A stretch of DNA of 64,000 nt from Mobiluncus sp963511525 (GTDB taxonomy: Bacteria; Actinomycetota; Actinomycetes; Actinomycetales; Actinomycetaceae), in NCBI RefSeq assembly GCF_963511525.1, contig NZ_CAUPIY010000001.1, positions 124,001 to 188,000 on the forward strand, given 5' to 3'. Below the pieces are notes generated by a model. That model saw only the letters and a list, made by a program, of their open reading frames with translations, searched no databases and had not been told where the DNA came from. The number at the start of each line of letters is the position of its first letter. Position 1 is the first letter of the stretch. Made by a program: the position numbers and the translations under genes. Of the stretch, positions 50,890-59,552 are shown piece by piece.

Positions 50890-53850
50890 ATGGCTTACGA
50901 AATGGATTGGCGCGCGGGGCTCGGCAGCTTGCTCAACGCTGGCGAGGTTGATGCTACGAACCAGCCTCTGGCAATCCAGATAGAGGGAGAAACCTTGGTT
51001 CCCCTGCGTATCAACCCGTCCGGAGACTGGTCAGAAAAGCGTGCCACTTGGCGTGATCTGACCTCGCGCTGGGCCTCGGTCACCAAGGGACTGAACGCGA
51101 CGCAACTCGCCGCGATGCGCCATCTTTTTGAACACAGTGCCCGAGCCCAGCTCGTAAAGTTGAGCAACCTGGACGCTACCGGGCTGGACCTCCTGGAAAA
51201 GTGCATCACCAGCGGAGTTAGCGTGTTTTCTGACACTACTCGCACCACCGTGTTGCGTCCCGCGGCTCCCGACCCTCAAACTGTCTTGGTCATTACCCAG
51301 CACGAGGGTGGCTCGGTGACGGTGGCGGCCGGCGCCGAAACTGCTAGTGCTGGCGAGCCCTCAGAAGCGCCCGAGAACACAGAGGCCGTCTGCCAGCCTC
51401 TCGGGCCGCGACTGGACGCCTTGCACGGGCGTTTCGTGGCGTGCGCCGGCTTAAAAGCTGGTGTGAACGAGGAGCTGAACGCGTTGGCTGCGGCTCAGGC
51501 TCGATGGGAGATCCCGGCTGCGCAAGCCAACGAATTTTGGGCCAACTACGCCAAACGTCTGGGGAAGCTGGGAGTACTGTCCCGCGACTCGATGCATCTG
51601 ACCCACGAACACGTTTTTGGTCCTCCCCGATTGTGCGGATTGCTGCGACTGAACGAAATGAACCCCAAACTGGTTGAAATCCGCTGGACCGTGCGCCGCC
51701 GCTCGGCTGCCGCAGCGGTAGAAGTGGCTTTGGACCCCGACACCCCCGATTTGGAAATTCAGGAAACTATGCGGGGCGTCGGCTCCCTGGGGGGCTGGAA
51801 TGAATCCGAAATTCAGACGTTCTTTACGAAAAAATTTCCCATTTTTGAGTTGGACCGGATTCGCGAGTTTATCAACACCATCAACGTTTCCGAACGCGCT
51901 GAAGTCAACATTTCCCCCGAACTGCAACACATTCAGATTTTCTCTGACGGTCCCGTGCTCGACTTGCGGATTGACCAGGCACTTTCCTCTGCTCAAGGGA
52001 CACCCCGGCCAGACGACGCCCCGGACTTTGACGCGGATTTAGGCGAACCTCCCGAGGGCGAGCCGCGTGGCTGGGGGCTGCGTTACGGGCTGAACCTGGG
52101 GTTGCGCCTGGGGCAGGAGGATTTGGACACGAAAGAGTTTCTGGCGGCTCTGGGGCGGGTGGAGCGCTGGTGGCAAACTCCCGGAGGCAACTGGGTGGAT
52201 TTGTATGCGGCAAAAAATCAGCAGCTGAAACGCCTGATTCGCGAGTTCACCGATTTGGGGCTCAACGATTTTTCCGGCAGCGCTGATTTTACGGTCGGGA
52301 TTTCTAATTTCGGGCTAATTTCGGCATTGGATGCGATGGCCGCAACGCGCCAGTTTTCCGGCGATTGGGAACACGCCGTCAATCTGCTGGTGAATCCGCC
52401 CGAAGTATCGACTCCCGCGTTGGCACAAGGCACTTGGCGTGGGTATCAAGAGGATGGTTTCCGTTGGATGACGGCTCGGGCCGAGGCCGGTTTGGGCGGC
52501 ATCTTGGCTGACGACATGGGCTTGGGCAAGACTATGCAGATGCTGGCGGTCATTGTTGGGCAAAAGCTGCAGTTGGCGGGTAGTCCCGCGGACGCCGCAG
52601 CGGTGTTCGTGGTGGTCCCGGCCAGTTTGATGGGGACGTGGGAGGAACAAGCCTCGCGATGGTTCCCGGACTTGCGGGTATATACCCAAAGGACGAGCGT
52701 GGGCAAAGCCGCCGCGGACTGGAATCAGGTCGCCCGCGAGGTTCAGCAAGCCGACCTGGTGCTGACCACCTATACGCTGGCGCGAATGGACATAGATTTC
52801 TGGCAAACTCAGAGTTTCTCGGGTCTAGTTTTCGATGAAGCCCAGTTTGTGAAAAACCCTTCCACCGCCACCCATAAAGCCTTGGTGCGTCTGCGCGCGA
52901 AGTGGGCTTTTGCCCTGACAGGCACACCTATCGAGAATACCGCCACCGACTTGTGGTCAATTATGTCCCTGACAGTTCCTACGGTGCTGCCCAGCTTGCC
53001 GGTATTTACGCGCCGTTTTGCCGCCGAGACACTCAGCGATCGCAGCGAGGCGGCTGCCGAGCTTTCGGATCGGGTGGCACCGTTCCTGCTGCGTCGCACC
53101 AAAGACAGTGTTGCCCAGGAACTGCCCGAAAAGATCGAACAGATAGTCTCTATCGACCTGGAGCCGGTGCAGCGAACCTGGTACGCCAAGTATTTGACGG
53201 CGGCCCGAGCCCAGGCGGCGGACGCTAACTCTCCTCGCATCAACATACTTACGGCGCTGACCCGCCTGCGGCAACTCGCTTTGAGCGCTCGGCTCATCGA
53301 CCATCACGCGCACGAGGACGGTGCGAAAGTCACGTATCTGCTGCAAACGTTGGAGGGCCTGCGCGACGATAGCAGCGTGACGGCACGGCAGCGCCACAAG
53401 GCGCTGGTGTTTTCTCAGTTCACTTCTTTCCTGGCGATACTGCGGGAAAAACTGGACGAGGCGGGAATTGATTACGCCTACCTGGACGGCACCAGTCGCG
53501 ACCGCGACCGGCAAGTGGCACGATTCCAAAACGGGGAAGTCGACGTGTTCCTGATTTCTTTGAAGGCCGGTGGGTTTGGTTTGAACCTCACTGAGGCGGA
53601 TTACGTGTTTCTCACCGACCCGTGGTGGAATCCGGCGGCGGAGGCCCAAGCAGTCGACCGGGCGCACCGGCTGGGTCAAAAACGGTTCGTGAATGTCTAT
53701 CGGCTGGTCGCCGCCGACACTATCGAACAGCGCGTTTTGGAGCTGCAAGAAAAGAAACGCGATCTCATCGGGGCGGTGCTCTCCGGTCAAGAAAACCGGG
53801 ATATGTCCGCGGGAATCACCCTGGAACAGTTGCGCAGCCTTCTGGGCTAG
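50890..53850 (+). CDS. SNF2-family (SWI2/SNF2, HepA-like) helicase
   Basis: A 986-residue DNA-dependent ATPase. The N-terminal ~500 residues are family-specific with little recognisable. The ATPase core has GTWRGYQEDGFRWM, Walker A ADDMGLGKT near residue 540, the DEAQ box (VFDEAQFVKNP), LTGTPIENTATDLWS, and in the second lobe LVFSQFTSFL, ISLKAGGFGLNLTEAD and RAHRLGQKR. Bacterial proteins of this type remodel RNA polymerase or DNA complexes. It lacks the SWIM zinc finger of related actinobacterial proteins as far as I can see. The Shine-Dalgarno at the chosen ATG is weak. Confidence 0.9.
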   Translation: MAYEMDWRAGLGSLLNAGEVDATNQPLAIQIEGETLVPLRINPSGDWSEKRATWRDLTSRWASVTKGLNATQLAAMRHLFEHSARAQLVKLSNLDATGLDLLEKCITSGVSVFSDTTRTTVLRPAAPDPQTVLVITQHEGGSVTVAAGAETASAGEPSEAPENTEAVCQPLGPRLDALHGRFVACAGLKAGVNEELNALAAAQARWEIPAAQANEFWANYAKRLGKLGVLSRDSMHLTHEHVFGPPRLCGLLRLNEMNPKLVEIRWTVRRRSAAAAVEVALDPDTPDLEIQETMRGVGSLGGWNESEIQTFFTKKFPIFELDRIREFINTINVSERAEVNISPELQHIQIFSDGPVLDLRIDQALSSAQGTPRPDDAPDFDADLGEPPEGEPRGWGLRYGLNLGLRLGQEDLDTKEFLAALGRVERWWQTPGGNWVDLYAAKNQQLKRLIREFTDLGLNDFSGSADFTVGISNFGLISALDAMAATRQFSGDWEHAVNLLVNPPEVSTPALAQGTWRGYQEDGFRWMTARAEAGLGGILADDMGLGKTMQMLAVIVGQKLQLAGSPADAAAVFVVVPASLMGTWEEQASRWFPDLRVYTQRTSVGKAAADWNQVAREVQQADLVLTTYTLARMDIDFWQTQSFSGLVFDEAQFVKNPSTATHKALVRLRAKWAFALTGTPIENTATDLWSIMSLTVPTVLPSLPVFTRRFAAETLSDRSEAAAELSDRVAPFLLRRTKDSVAQELPEKIEQIVSIDLEPVQRTWYAKYLTAARAQAADANSPRINILTALTRLRQLALSARLIDHHAHEDGAKVTYLLQTLEGLRDDSSVTARQRHKALVFSQFTSFLAILREKLDEAGIDYAYLDGTSRDRDRQVARFQNGEVDVFLISLKAGGFGLNLTEADYVFLTDPWWNPAAEAQAVDRAHRLGQKRFVNVYRLVAADTIEQRVLELQEKKRDLIGAVLSGQENRDMSAGITLEQLRSLLG

Positions 53851-53938
53851 GGCTTTCGGCAGGATAGCCGAGGGGTGGCACGCGGTAATTTTTTCCCAAA
53901 TTCCGGCGCTGTCTGAAAGGGCATGAAACAATGAAGCT

Positions 53939-54301
53939 ATGAATGATGACATTGTTGAAGGGCGTAATTATTTCCAACGTTCCGCCGTCCGGGCGAAGTC
54001 CTTGGTACGCGGCGACCCACTGGTGGGTTCGGGTCTGATTGTCATTGGGGTGTACTCGGGTAACGCTGAAGTCGCTGAGGTGATGCGCGGCTCGGCAAAG
54101 ACGGTTCGTTTCATGCGTCCTGATGGCACGCTTTCCGCTGAAGCGGCGACTGATCCAGCTCAGATTGGCATCAAGTTAGCCAGTGGTTACGTGTTGGTGA
54201 AAGCCAGCGCAACCGGCAAAGATGATGTGGATGAGAATGCCTTTTTCCTGACCCCGACCGCTTCAATGGTCGAGATTTGGCAGTTCGCTGAAGCCGATTG
54301 A
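53939..54301 (+). CDS. Hypothetical protein
   Basis: A 120-residue soluble protein, not recognised. It has a mixed alpha/beta look with alternating hydrophobic strands (VGSGLIVIGVYSG, IKLASGYVLVKAS, MVEIWQFAEAD) and no membrane segment or Cys. It lies between the SNF2 gene and tRNA-Leu. Confidence 0.6.
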   Translation: MNDDIVEGRNYFQRSAVRAKSLVRGDPLVGSGLIVIGVYSGNAEVAEVMRGSAKTVRFMRPDGTLSAEAATDPAQIGIKLASGYVLVKASATGKDDVDENAFFLTPTASMVEIWQFAEAD

Positions 54302-54431
54302 GTTCAATTCGCTCCGCGAGCCGGCAATCCCGGGGTTTTGCGCCAAAGTTTCGTACCGGTGTTTTTGCGTTGCGGACTTCGTTTTGAGAATGTTGCCTAA
54401 ACCCGCTAAATTTGATTTGCCTTTAGCACCA

Positions 54432-54516
54432 GCGAGGGTGGCGGAATGGTAGACGCGCAAGCTTGAGGTGCTTGTGACCAATTGCGGTCGTGAGGGTTCA
54501 AGTCCCTTTCCTCGCA
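54432..54516 (+). tRNA. tRNA-Leu(GAG)
   Basis: Class II tRNA. Acceptor GCGAGGG paired with TCCTCGC, D-arm GGCGGAATGGTAGACGC, anticodon stem CAAGC/GCTTG with loop TTGAGGT (anticodon GAG), a long variable arm, and T-arm GGTTCAAGTCC. Discriminator A; CCA not encoded. Confidence 0.95.
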
Positions 54517-54517
54517 C

Positions 54518-54540
54518 AAGACCCGGAAATCCGGGTCTTT
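54518..54540 (+). terminator. Terminator after tRNA-Leu
   Basis: AAGACCCGG-AAAT-CCGGGTCTTT, a compact hairpin with T-run starting two bases after the tRNA. The GNAT gene begins 26 bases later, so its transcript is probably separate or by read-through. Confidence 0.85.
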
Positions 54541-54565
54541 GTCGTATTTTCGTTCGGGAGGTTGT

Positions 54566-55249
54566 ATGTCTGAAACACCTTTCGTTCGAGGAATCGCCAA
54601 ATCTGTTTCTACCAGTGCCGCAATGGGGGAAATCGGCGCCCATCGGCCCTTTCCGGTGCATGGCACCAACCTGACCTTGGACGTGCCGCGGGCTGCGGAC
54701 GCCCCCGAAGTTGCGGCCGCTTGCCAGGATCCTGAAATCCAGCGTTTTACGACGGTCCCGGTGCCTTTCGGCCCGGAACACGCGGATAACTTTTTAAACG
54801 AACTTTGCCCCCAGTTGTGGGACGAGGGGGGAGCCAGCTGGATCATCCGCACTTATGAATTCCAAACTCCCCACGTGGCGGGCACGATTTCTTTGCGGGT
54901 CGGGTTGGAAAAGACCGCCAATGTCGGGTACTGGATGGCGCCAGAGTGGCGGGGCCGCGGGTTGATGCGCGAGGTGCTGCAACTGGCGGTCACCACTGCG
55001 TTTAACCTGTTGGGTTTCCAATGCGTGACTTTGCAGGCTCATCCGGATAATCTGGCGTCTATCCGAGTTGCCTGGCGTTGCGGATTCCGTTTTGGCGGCA
55101 TCTTGCGCGGTATTGGAATGCATCAGGACCAGCGGGAAGACAGGGCCATGGCGACGCTGCTGCCGGGGGACCCGCTGGAACCGGCGACCTCGTGGACCGC
55201 CCTTATGAAACTATTGCAGCAAAGTCACCGGGGAAACGCCTCGGACTAG
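54566..55249 (+). CDS. GNAT-family N-acetyltransferase (RimJ-like)
   Basis: From ATG 54566 with GGGAGG upstream, 227 residues. The acetyltransferase core shows NVGYWMAPEWRGRGLMREVLQ (acetyl-CoA-binding R/Q-x-x-G-x-G/A pattern) and NLASIRVAWRCGFRFGGILRG, typical of the RimJ/RimL group acting on protein N-termini or small amines. The substrate cannot be told from sequence. Confidence 0.87.
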   Translation: MSETPFVRGIAKSVSTSAAMGEIGAHRPFPVHGTNLTLDVPRAADAPEVAAACQDPEIQRFTTVPVPFGPEHADNFLNELCPQLWDEGGASWIIRTYEFQTPHVAGTISLRVGLEKTANVGYWMAPEWRGRGLMREVLQLAVTTAFNLLGFQCVTLQAHPDNLASIRVAWRCGFRFGGILRGIGMHQDQREDRAMATLLPGDPLEPATSWTALMKLLQQSHRGNASD

Positions 55250-55265
55250 GGAAAGAAGTACAAAA

Positions 55266-55754
55266 ATGAGTGAACCAACACTGCCAGCCCCCGACCCGCG
55301 CGACCCCGAAGCCCTCGTGCGGCAATTTCATCAAGTTTATGGTCTGCCGGTGGTGACTACCGGACCAAATATTGAAAATGAGCGAATGCATATGCGCTTG
55401 TCGCTGATTTTAGAAGAAACTTCCGAGCTAGTGCGCGCCCTGTATGGTCAGAAAGCCTATGCGGCCCTGCGCGGGGTCATGGACGGAATCAGCGAGCTGG
55501 ACGAGGGCGCTCGCGATACTGTCGAGGTCGCCGATGCTTTGGCGGATTTGACCTATGTGGTTTACGGCATGGCTTTGGAAGCCGGCATCAACCTGCCGGC
55601 AGTATTGCAGGAAGTTCAGGCATCCAATATGTCAAAGCTGGGACCGGACGGGAAACCGATTTATCGCGAAGACGGCAAAGTTCTGAAAGGTGAGGGATTC
55701 TTTCCCCCGAATATCGCCCGAGCCTTGCAGGTTCCGCTGGCCGCGGAACTATAA
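55266..55754 (+). CDS. MazG-like all-alpha NTP pyrophosphohydrolase
   Basis: A 162-residue protein with the metal-binding pattern of all-alpha NTP pyrophosphatases: LILEETSELVRAL (E-E-x-x-E) and VEVADALADLTYVVYG (E-x-x-D-x-x-x-D). The layout, with an N-terminal FHQVYGLP and C-terminal NMSKLGPDGKPIYREDGKV, fits the DR2231-like subgroup proposed to clean non-canonical dNTPs. It follows the GNAT gene by 16 bases and may be co-transcribed. Confidence 0.85.
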   Translation: MSEPTLPAPDPRDPEALVRQFHQVYGLPVVTTGPNIENERMHMRLSLILEETSELVRALYGQKAYAALRGVMDGISELDEGARDTVEVADALADLTYVVYGMALEAGINLPAVLQEVQASNMSKLGPDGKPIYREDGKVLKGEGFFPPNIARALQVPLAAEL

Positions 55755-55880
55755 ACACGCCTACGTCTGGCGGGCAGAAATATCTGACGCGAAACCGGTG
55801 CACTGGCGGGCTATTAGGTTAGGATTAAGACGTTTTGTTTGAAAATTATCTATCCTAGGGCAGCCGAAGCGGGAGGTAGT

Positions 55881-56975
55881 GTGGTTCGAGTTACTGTAGT
55901 CGGCGGCGGATACGGGGGAATCACCGTGGCCGGCGGTTTGGACGATGTCGCCGAAGTGACTTTGGTGGAACAAAAAGACCAGTTCGTGCATCACGCGGCG
56001 GCTTTGCGCGCCGCGGTTGATGATATTTGGACCCACACCATTTTCATGCCCTATTCGCGCCTGTTAAAGCACGGCCGGGTCGTGCACGGGGAAGCGACCC
56101 GCGTCGAGGGAACCACCGTTCACCTGGCAAATCACGACCCTATTGAAGCGGACTACCTGGTTCTAGCCACCGGCACGACCTACCCTTATCCGGCGAAACA
56201 CAATATCCCGACGGCCTCGTTGGCGAAACGCCGTCTGGAGGAAACCCGGAATAATTTGTCGCAAGCGAAGCGGGTTATGTTGGTCGGTGCGGGTACTGTC
56301 GCTATCGAATTCGCCGGGGAGCTGTTCACGAACTTCCCCGATATGGAAATTATTATGGTGGACCGTTCCCCGCATATTTTGGGGTCCAACGAATATGCCG
56401 AAGACCTGCGTAGCGTTTTGACCGCGGAGCTGCAGCAGGCCGGAGTGCAGTTGGTTTTGGGTGCTCCTTTGGCTTACCTGCCCCCGACCGATATTGGTGA
56501 GTTGGCTCCTTTCCACGTCGAGACCCAGGCCGGAGTGGGAATCGATGCGGATATGTGGTTCCTGTGCTACGGTGCGCAAACGGCTTCTGGCTATCTGCGG
56601 GCGAACTACGGTGATTCCCTGAACAGTGAGGGACAGGTCGCCGTGGATGAGTACCTGCGGGTCAAGGGCCAGAATCACGTTTACGCAGTTGGCGACATTA
56701 CCGATGTTCACGAGTCTAAACGGGCTGACGCCGCTCGGGCGCACGCGCGGGTAGTCGTGGCAAATATTAAAGCGGAAATCGCTGGTCAAGCCCCTTCCAC
56801 CACCTATACTCCCGGCAAGATGTGGATTGTTTTGCCCTTGGGTGTCGAGGGGGGAGCGTCCCAGTTGAACGGTCCCAACGGAGAATCTCAAATCGTGGGT
56901 CCCGATGAAACTTCGGAAATCAAAGGCACCGACCTGATGGTGACCATGGTCAGAGGTCAGCTGCACCTGCCATAG
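55881..56975 (+). CDS. FAD-dependent NAD(P)/disulfide oxidoreductase (NDH-2/AIF-like)
   Basis: The GTG at 55881 follows GGGAGG and begins directly at the FAD-binding strand (VTVVGGGYGGITVAGGL), giving 364 residues; the ORF can be extended to 55839. A second nucleotide-binding Rossmann fold (VMLVGAGTVAIEFAGEL) binds NAD(P)H, and VYAVGDITDV is the second FAD motif. No redox Cys pair is present, so it is closer to the NDH-2/AIF group than to disulfide reductases. Electron acceptor unknown. Confidence 0.85.
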   Translation: MVRVTVVGGGYGGITVAGGLDDVAEVTLVEQKDQFVHHAAALRAAVDDIWTHTIFMPYSRLLKHGRVVHGEATRVEGTTVHLANHDPIEADYLVLATGTTYPYPAKHNIPTASLAKRRLEETRNNLSQAKRVMLVGAGTVAIEFAGELFTNFPDMEIIMVDRSPHILGSNEYAEDLRSVLTAELQQAGVQLVLGAPLAYLPPTDIGELAPFHVETQAGVGIDADMWFLCYGAQTASGYLRANYGDSLNSEGQVAVDEYLRVKGQNHVYAVGDITDVHESKRADAARAHARVVVANIKAEIAGQAPSTTYTPGKMWIVLPLGVEGGASQLNGPNGESQIVGPDETSEIKGTDLMVTMVRGQLHLP

Positions 56976-57132
56976 TTTGTTTTGGTTCCCCCAACCGAGT
57001 CGGGTGCTGCTGGCGGGGTTATACAAGGGCGGTTCAGAAGTGTTGTCGGTTAGCTCACATTGATGGGGTGAGCTTGCTGGTTTCGTAAAAATTCCCCTGC
57101 AAGCTTGGGCCATGCCGATTAGAATTGAGCTT

Positions 57133-57501
57133 ATGAAAGATCCTCGTACGGAGTTAGATAATTTGATTGCCGCGTTGCAGCGGCATCTGGAAGTGGCGTC
57201 TGCGGCGGACAGTGATTTGGACGATTCGCCGGTTCTGAGCGACGCCGAAGAAAAACTTCGCGACGCTTTCTTTACCTATGACGACGCGCTGTTTACCGCC
57301 ACCGGGGTTGAGTTGCCTTTCGACATCTTAGACGAGGACGACGATGACTACGATGATGATGACAACGACGACGATGATTTCGTAGATGACCTCGATGATG
57401 AAGATGATCTCATCGATGACTTCGACGGTGATGACGACGATGATAACGATTATCTCGATGAAGGCGATTTAGAAAACTTTGACCTGCACGGCGAGGACTG
57501 A
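57133..57501 (+). CDS. Asp-rich acidic protein of unknown function
   Basis: From ATG 57133 (or in-frame 57112) a 122-residue protein. The first ~60 residues are an ordinary helical segment (PRTELDNLIAALQRHLEVA). The last ~60 are almost entirely Asp with some Glu, Asn and Phe/Leu (for example DDDYDDDDNDDDDFVDDLDD). Such tails may bind basic proteins or metal ions. No family recognised. Confidence 0.65.
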   Translation: MKDPRTELDNLIAALQRHLEVASAADSDLDDSPVLSDAEEKLRDAFFTYDDALFTATGVELPFDILDEDDDDYDDDDNDDDDFVDDLDDEDDLIDDFDGDDDDDNDYLDEGDLENFDLHGED

Positions 57502-57560
57502 TTTCGTCTGTCTCGGTGTCGCCTCTGAGAGGTCACGCTGGGCTGCGGGGTGCAAAAGCA

Positions 57561-58568
57561 CTAGGCCGCCGGGAGGCGCGGGTCGGAAACCTCATCCAGA
57601 GCCGTCATGACTTGACGCGGCACTTTTGTGCCTAGCGCCCCCAAGATTTGGTGGAACTGTTCGGCACTGCGCGCCCCCACGATAGCGCTGGACACACCGG
57701 GCTTTTGCAGGGCCCAGGCAAGCGAAACCGCCAGTGGGGAAACTTCCAGGCCCTGGGCCGCGGTCGCCACCGATTCCACAATGCTGCGGCAACGTCCTTG
57801 CAGGTAGGGCTGCACAAAACCCTGCAGATGAAGGGAGGCGGCGCGGGAATCCGGCGGCACCGAGGTGCGATATTTACCGGTCAGAACCCCGCGTCCCAGC
57901 GCCGACCACCCCAAAAATCCGAATCCGAGCGACTGGGCGGCGGGCAAGACTTCGGCTTCTGCCTGGCGATTCAACAACGAGTATTCATTTTCCACCGCCG
58001 CTAAACCCGGCACGTTGACGGTGCCTTCACGCAGGCGTGCCGCCGCGTAAGCACACTGCCAACCCGCATGATTAGACAACCCTACGAACCGTGCTTTTCC
58101 ACTCGACCACGCCGACCACAACGCGCCCAGCACCAGGTCAAAGTCCGTGTGCGGATCGGGGACCTGAATCAGCCACAAGTCCACGTAATCAGTGCCGAGG
58201 TTCGCCAAGGTGCGATCCAAGCTGCTTAACAGGTTGAGGCGCGAGGCATCCACGAAAGATTCATCGTGACACCGCGAAACCCCCGCTTTTGAGACGATAA
58301 CCAAATCCTCGCGGGTCACAGCGGGACAGGCCGCGCCGGCGGCATCCGTTGCCGTTGAACTGGAGCGCTTCAACAGACGCCCCAGCACCTGTTCAGCCTG
58401 GCCGTCTCCGTAGGTCGGGGACGTATCGACCAAGTTCCCCCCGGCCTCGACAAAAGCCTCCAGTTGAGCAGCCGCTTCGGATTCTAAAGTATCCCGACCC
58501 CAAGTCAGGGTTCCCAGTCCCAAAGCTGAAACCCGCATACCGGTATTTCCCAGACGACGCATTTCCAT
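57561..58568 (-). CDS. Aldo/keto reductase
   Basis: A 335-residue TIM-barrel oxidoreductase with NAD(P)H. It has LGLGTLTWG, the Asp and Tyr of the tetrad in NLVDTSPTYGDGQAEQVLG, the Lys in DLVIVSKAGVS and the cofactor-binding IVGARSAEQ. The fourth tetrad residue, normally His in a D-x-x-x-x-H-x-P/D context, is Gln here (DLWLIQVPDPH), which should weaken carbonyl reduction. Substrate unknown. Confidence 0.9.
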   Translation of the reverse strand: MEMRRLGNTGMRVSALGLGTLTWGRDTLESEAAAQLEAFVEAGGNLVDTSPTYGDGQAEQVLGRLLKRSSSTATDAAGAACPAVTREDLVIVSKAGVSRCHDESFVDASRLNLLSSLDRTLANLGTDYVDLWLIQVPDPHTDFDLVLGALWSAWSSGKARFVGLSNHAGWQCAYAAARLREGTVNVPGLAAVENEYSLLNRQAEAEVLPAAQSLGFGFLGWSALGRGVLTGKYRTSVPPDSRAASLHLQGFVQPYLQGRCRSIVESVATAAQGLEVSPLAVSLAWALQKPGVSSAIVGARSAEQFHQILGALGTKVPRQVMTALDEVSDPRLPAA

Positions 58569-58604
58569 GGTTTCCAGCCTAACCGAGGAAGTGCCCGGAA
58601 CTAC

Positions 58605-59462
58605 CTAGCCCGCGGCGGCAGGACCGATTTCTGAAATTTTTTCCAGCATCGCCGGGTCAACGTTGGGTGGCGTGCCGCCAAAAGCGGGACACAGGTTTTG
58701 AAAGTAGCACCAGTCGCAGAGTCGGGATTGCCGGGTTTCAAAACGTTGCGCCTGCAGGTGAGCGGCTATGTCAAGCCACAAGTCGTTGAGTTCAGTTTCG
58801 AATTCGCTCACGTCGGTGTCGGTGGGGTCAAAGGTTAAGACCTGGGGGCTGCCTCCCAAAAACAGCAGCTGGGTACGTTTGGGAGTGACCTGATACTGTT
58901 CCCGATACAGCAGGGCATACATCCGCATCTGAAAGACATATTCCCCGGTAAAGCGCATATCGGGAGCCTTGCCGGTCTTGTAATCAATGATGCGCACGTC
59001 CCCGTTGTCCGCGCGCTCCACCCGGTCAATGAAACCGCGCAGCCTTAAACCGCTGGATAATACCGTTTCCACCCCCAGCTCCCGACCGCTGGGGTGCAGC
59101 CGACGCGGATCTTCGAGGGAAAAATAGGCATCAATAAGCTGTCGGGCCGCAGCTTTCAATTCCTCCTCGGATGTCTGGGCCAGTATTTCGGACAGTTTGT
59201 AGGCTCCGTCCGTGACTTTTTCCCAAGCACTGTCCACGGTTTCACGTACCGTGGGGGCTTGGCGGTCGGCGGGCGGCAAATCGAACATGTCCTCCAGTAC
59301 CTTATGCACCAAACTACCGCGCAGGGCGGCGGGACTTTGTGGCTCAGGAAGTTTATCGACATATTTGAAACGCCACTTCAGGGGGCATTGTTGAAACTGT
59401 TTCGCCGAAGATGCCGAGAGCGCCGGGGGACGAGAGGCCTGGGCAGGAACTGACTCACTCAT
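58605..59462 (-). CDS. RecB-family PD-(D/E)XK nuclease with Fe-S cluster site
   Basis: A 285-residue protein of the PDDEXK_1 family. The N-terminus has SASSAKQFQQCPLKWRF (first Cys), then RGSLVHKVLEDMF, the nuclease core GFIDRVERA and VRIIDYKTGKAP (catalytic Asp and Lys), and a C-terminal CDWCYFQNLCPAF supplying three more Cys. The four Cys match the 4Fe-4S cluster of AddB/Cas4-type nucleases. No cas genes or CRISPR repeats are nearby, so a DNA-repair role is more likely than CRISPR adaptation. Confidence 0.9.
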   Translation of the reverse strand: MSESVPAQASRPPALSASSAKQFQQCPLKWRFKYVDKLPEPQSPAALRGSLVHKVLEDMFDLPPADRQAPTVRETVDSAWEKVTDGAYKLSEILAQTSEEELKAAARQLIDAYFSLEDPRRLHPSGRELGVETVLSSGLRLRGFIDRVERADNGDVRIIDYKTGKAPDMRFTGEYVFQMRMYALLYREQYQVTPKRTQLLFLGGSPQVLTFDPTDTDVSEFETELNDLWLDIAAHLQAQRFETRQSRLCDWCYFQNLCPAFGGTPPNVDPAMLEKISEIGPAAAG

Positions 59463-59552
59463 GCTTTCAGGCTAATCGCCTGGACGCCAAAAATCCTCCC
59501 GTTTACGAACCGATTGTGACGTGGTGAAAAACCATAGGTTAAGATAAGGTCT

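Noticed and set aside
52957..53952. 331-codon minus-strand ORF over the SNF2 gene
   Set aside because: Antisense to conserved helicase motifs; no protein features of its own.
55813..55833. TTAGGTTAGGATTAAG resembling a DtxR box upstream of the FAD oxidoreductase
   Set aside because: Only the left half-site matches (about 11 of 19 positions) and there is no dyad.
58605..59462. Cas4 or CRISPR adaptation gene
   Set aside because: The nuclease has the Fe-S and PD-(D/E)XK pattern, but no repeats, cas1/cas2 or other cas genes are in the window.
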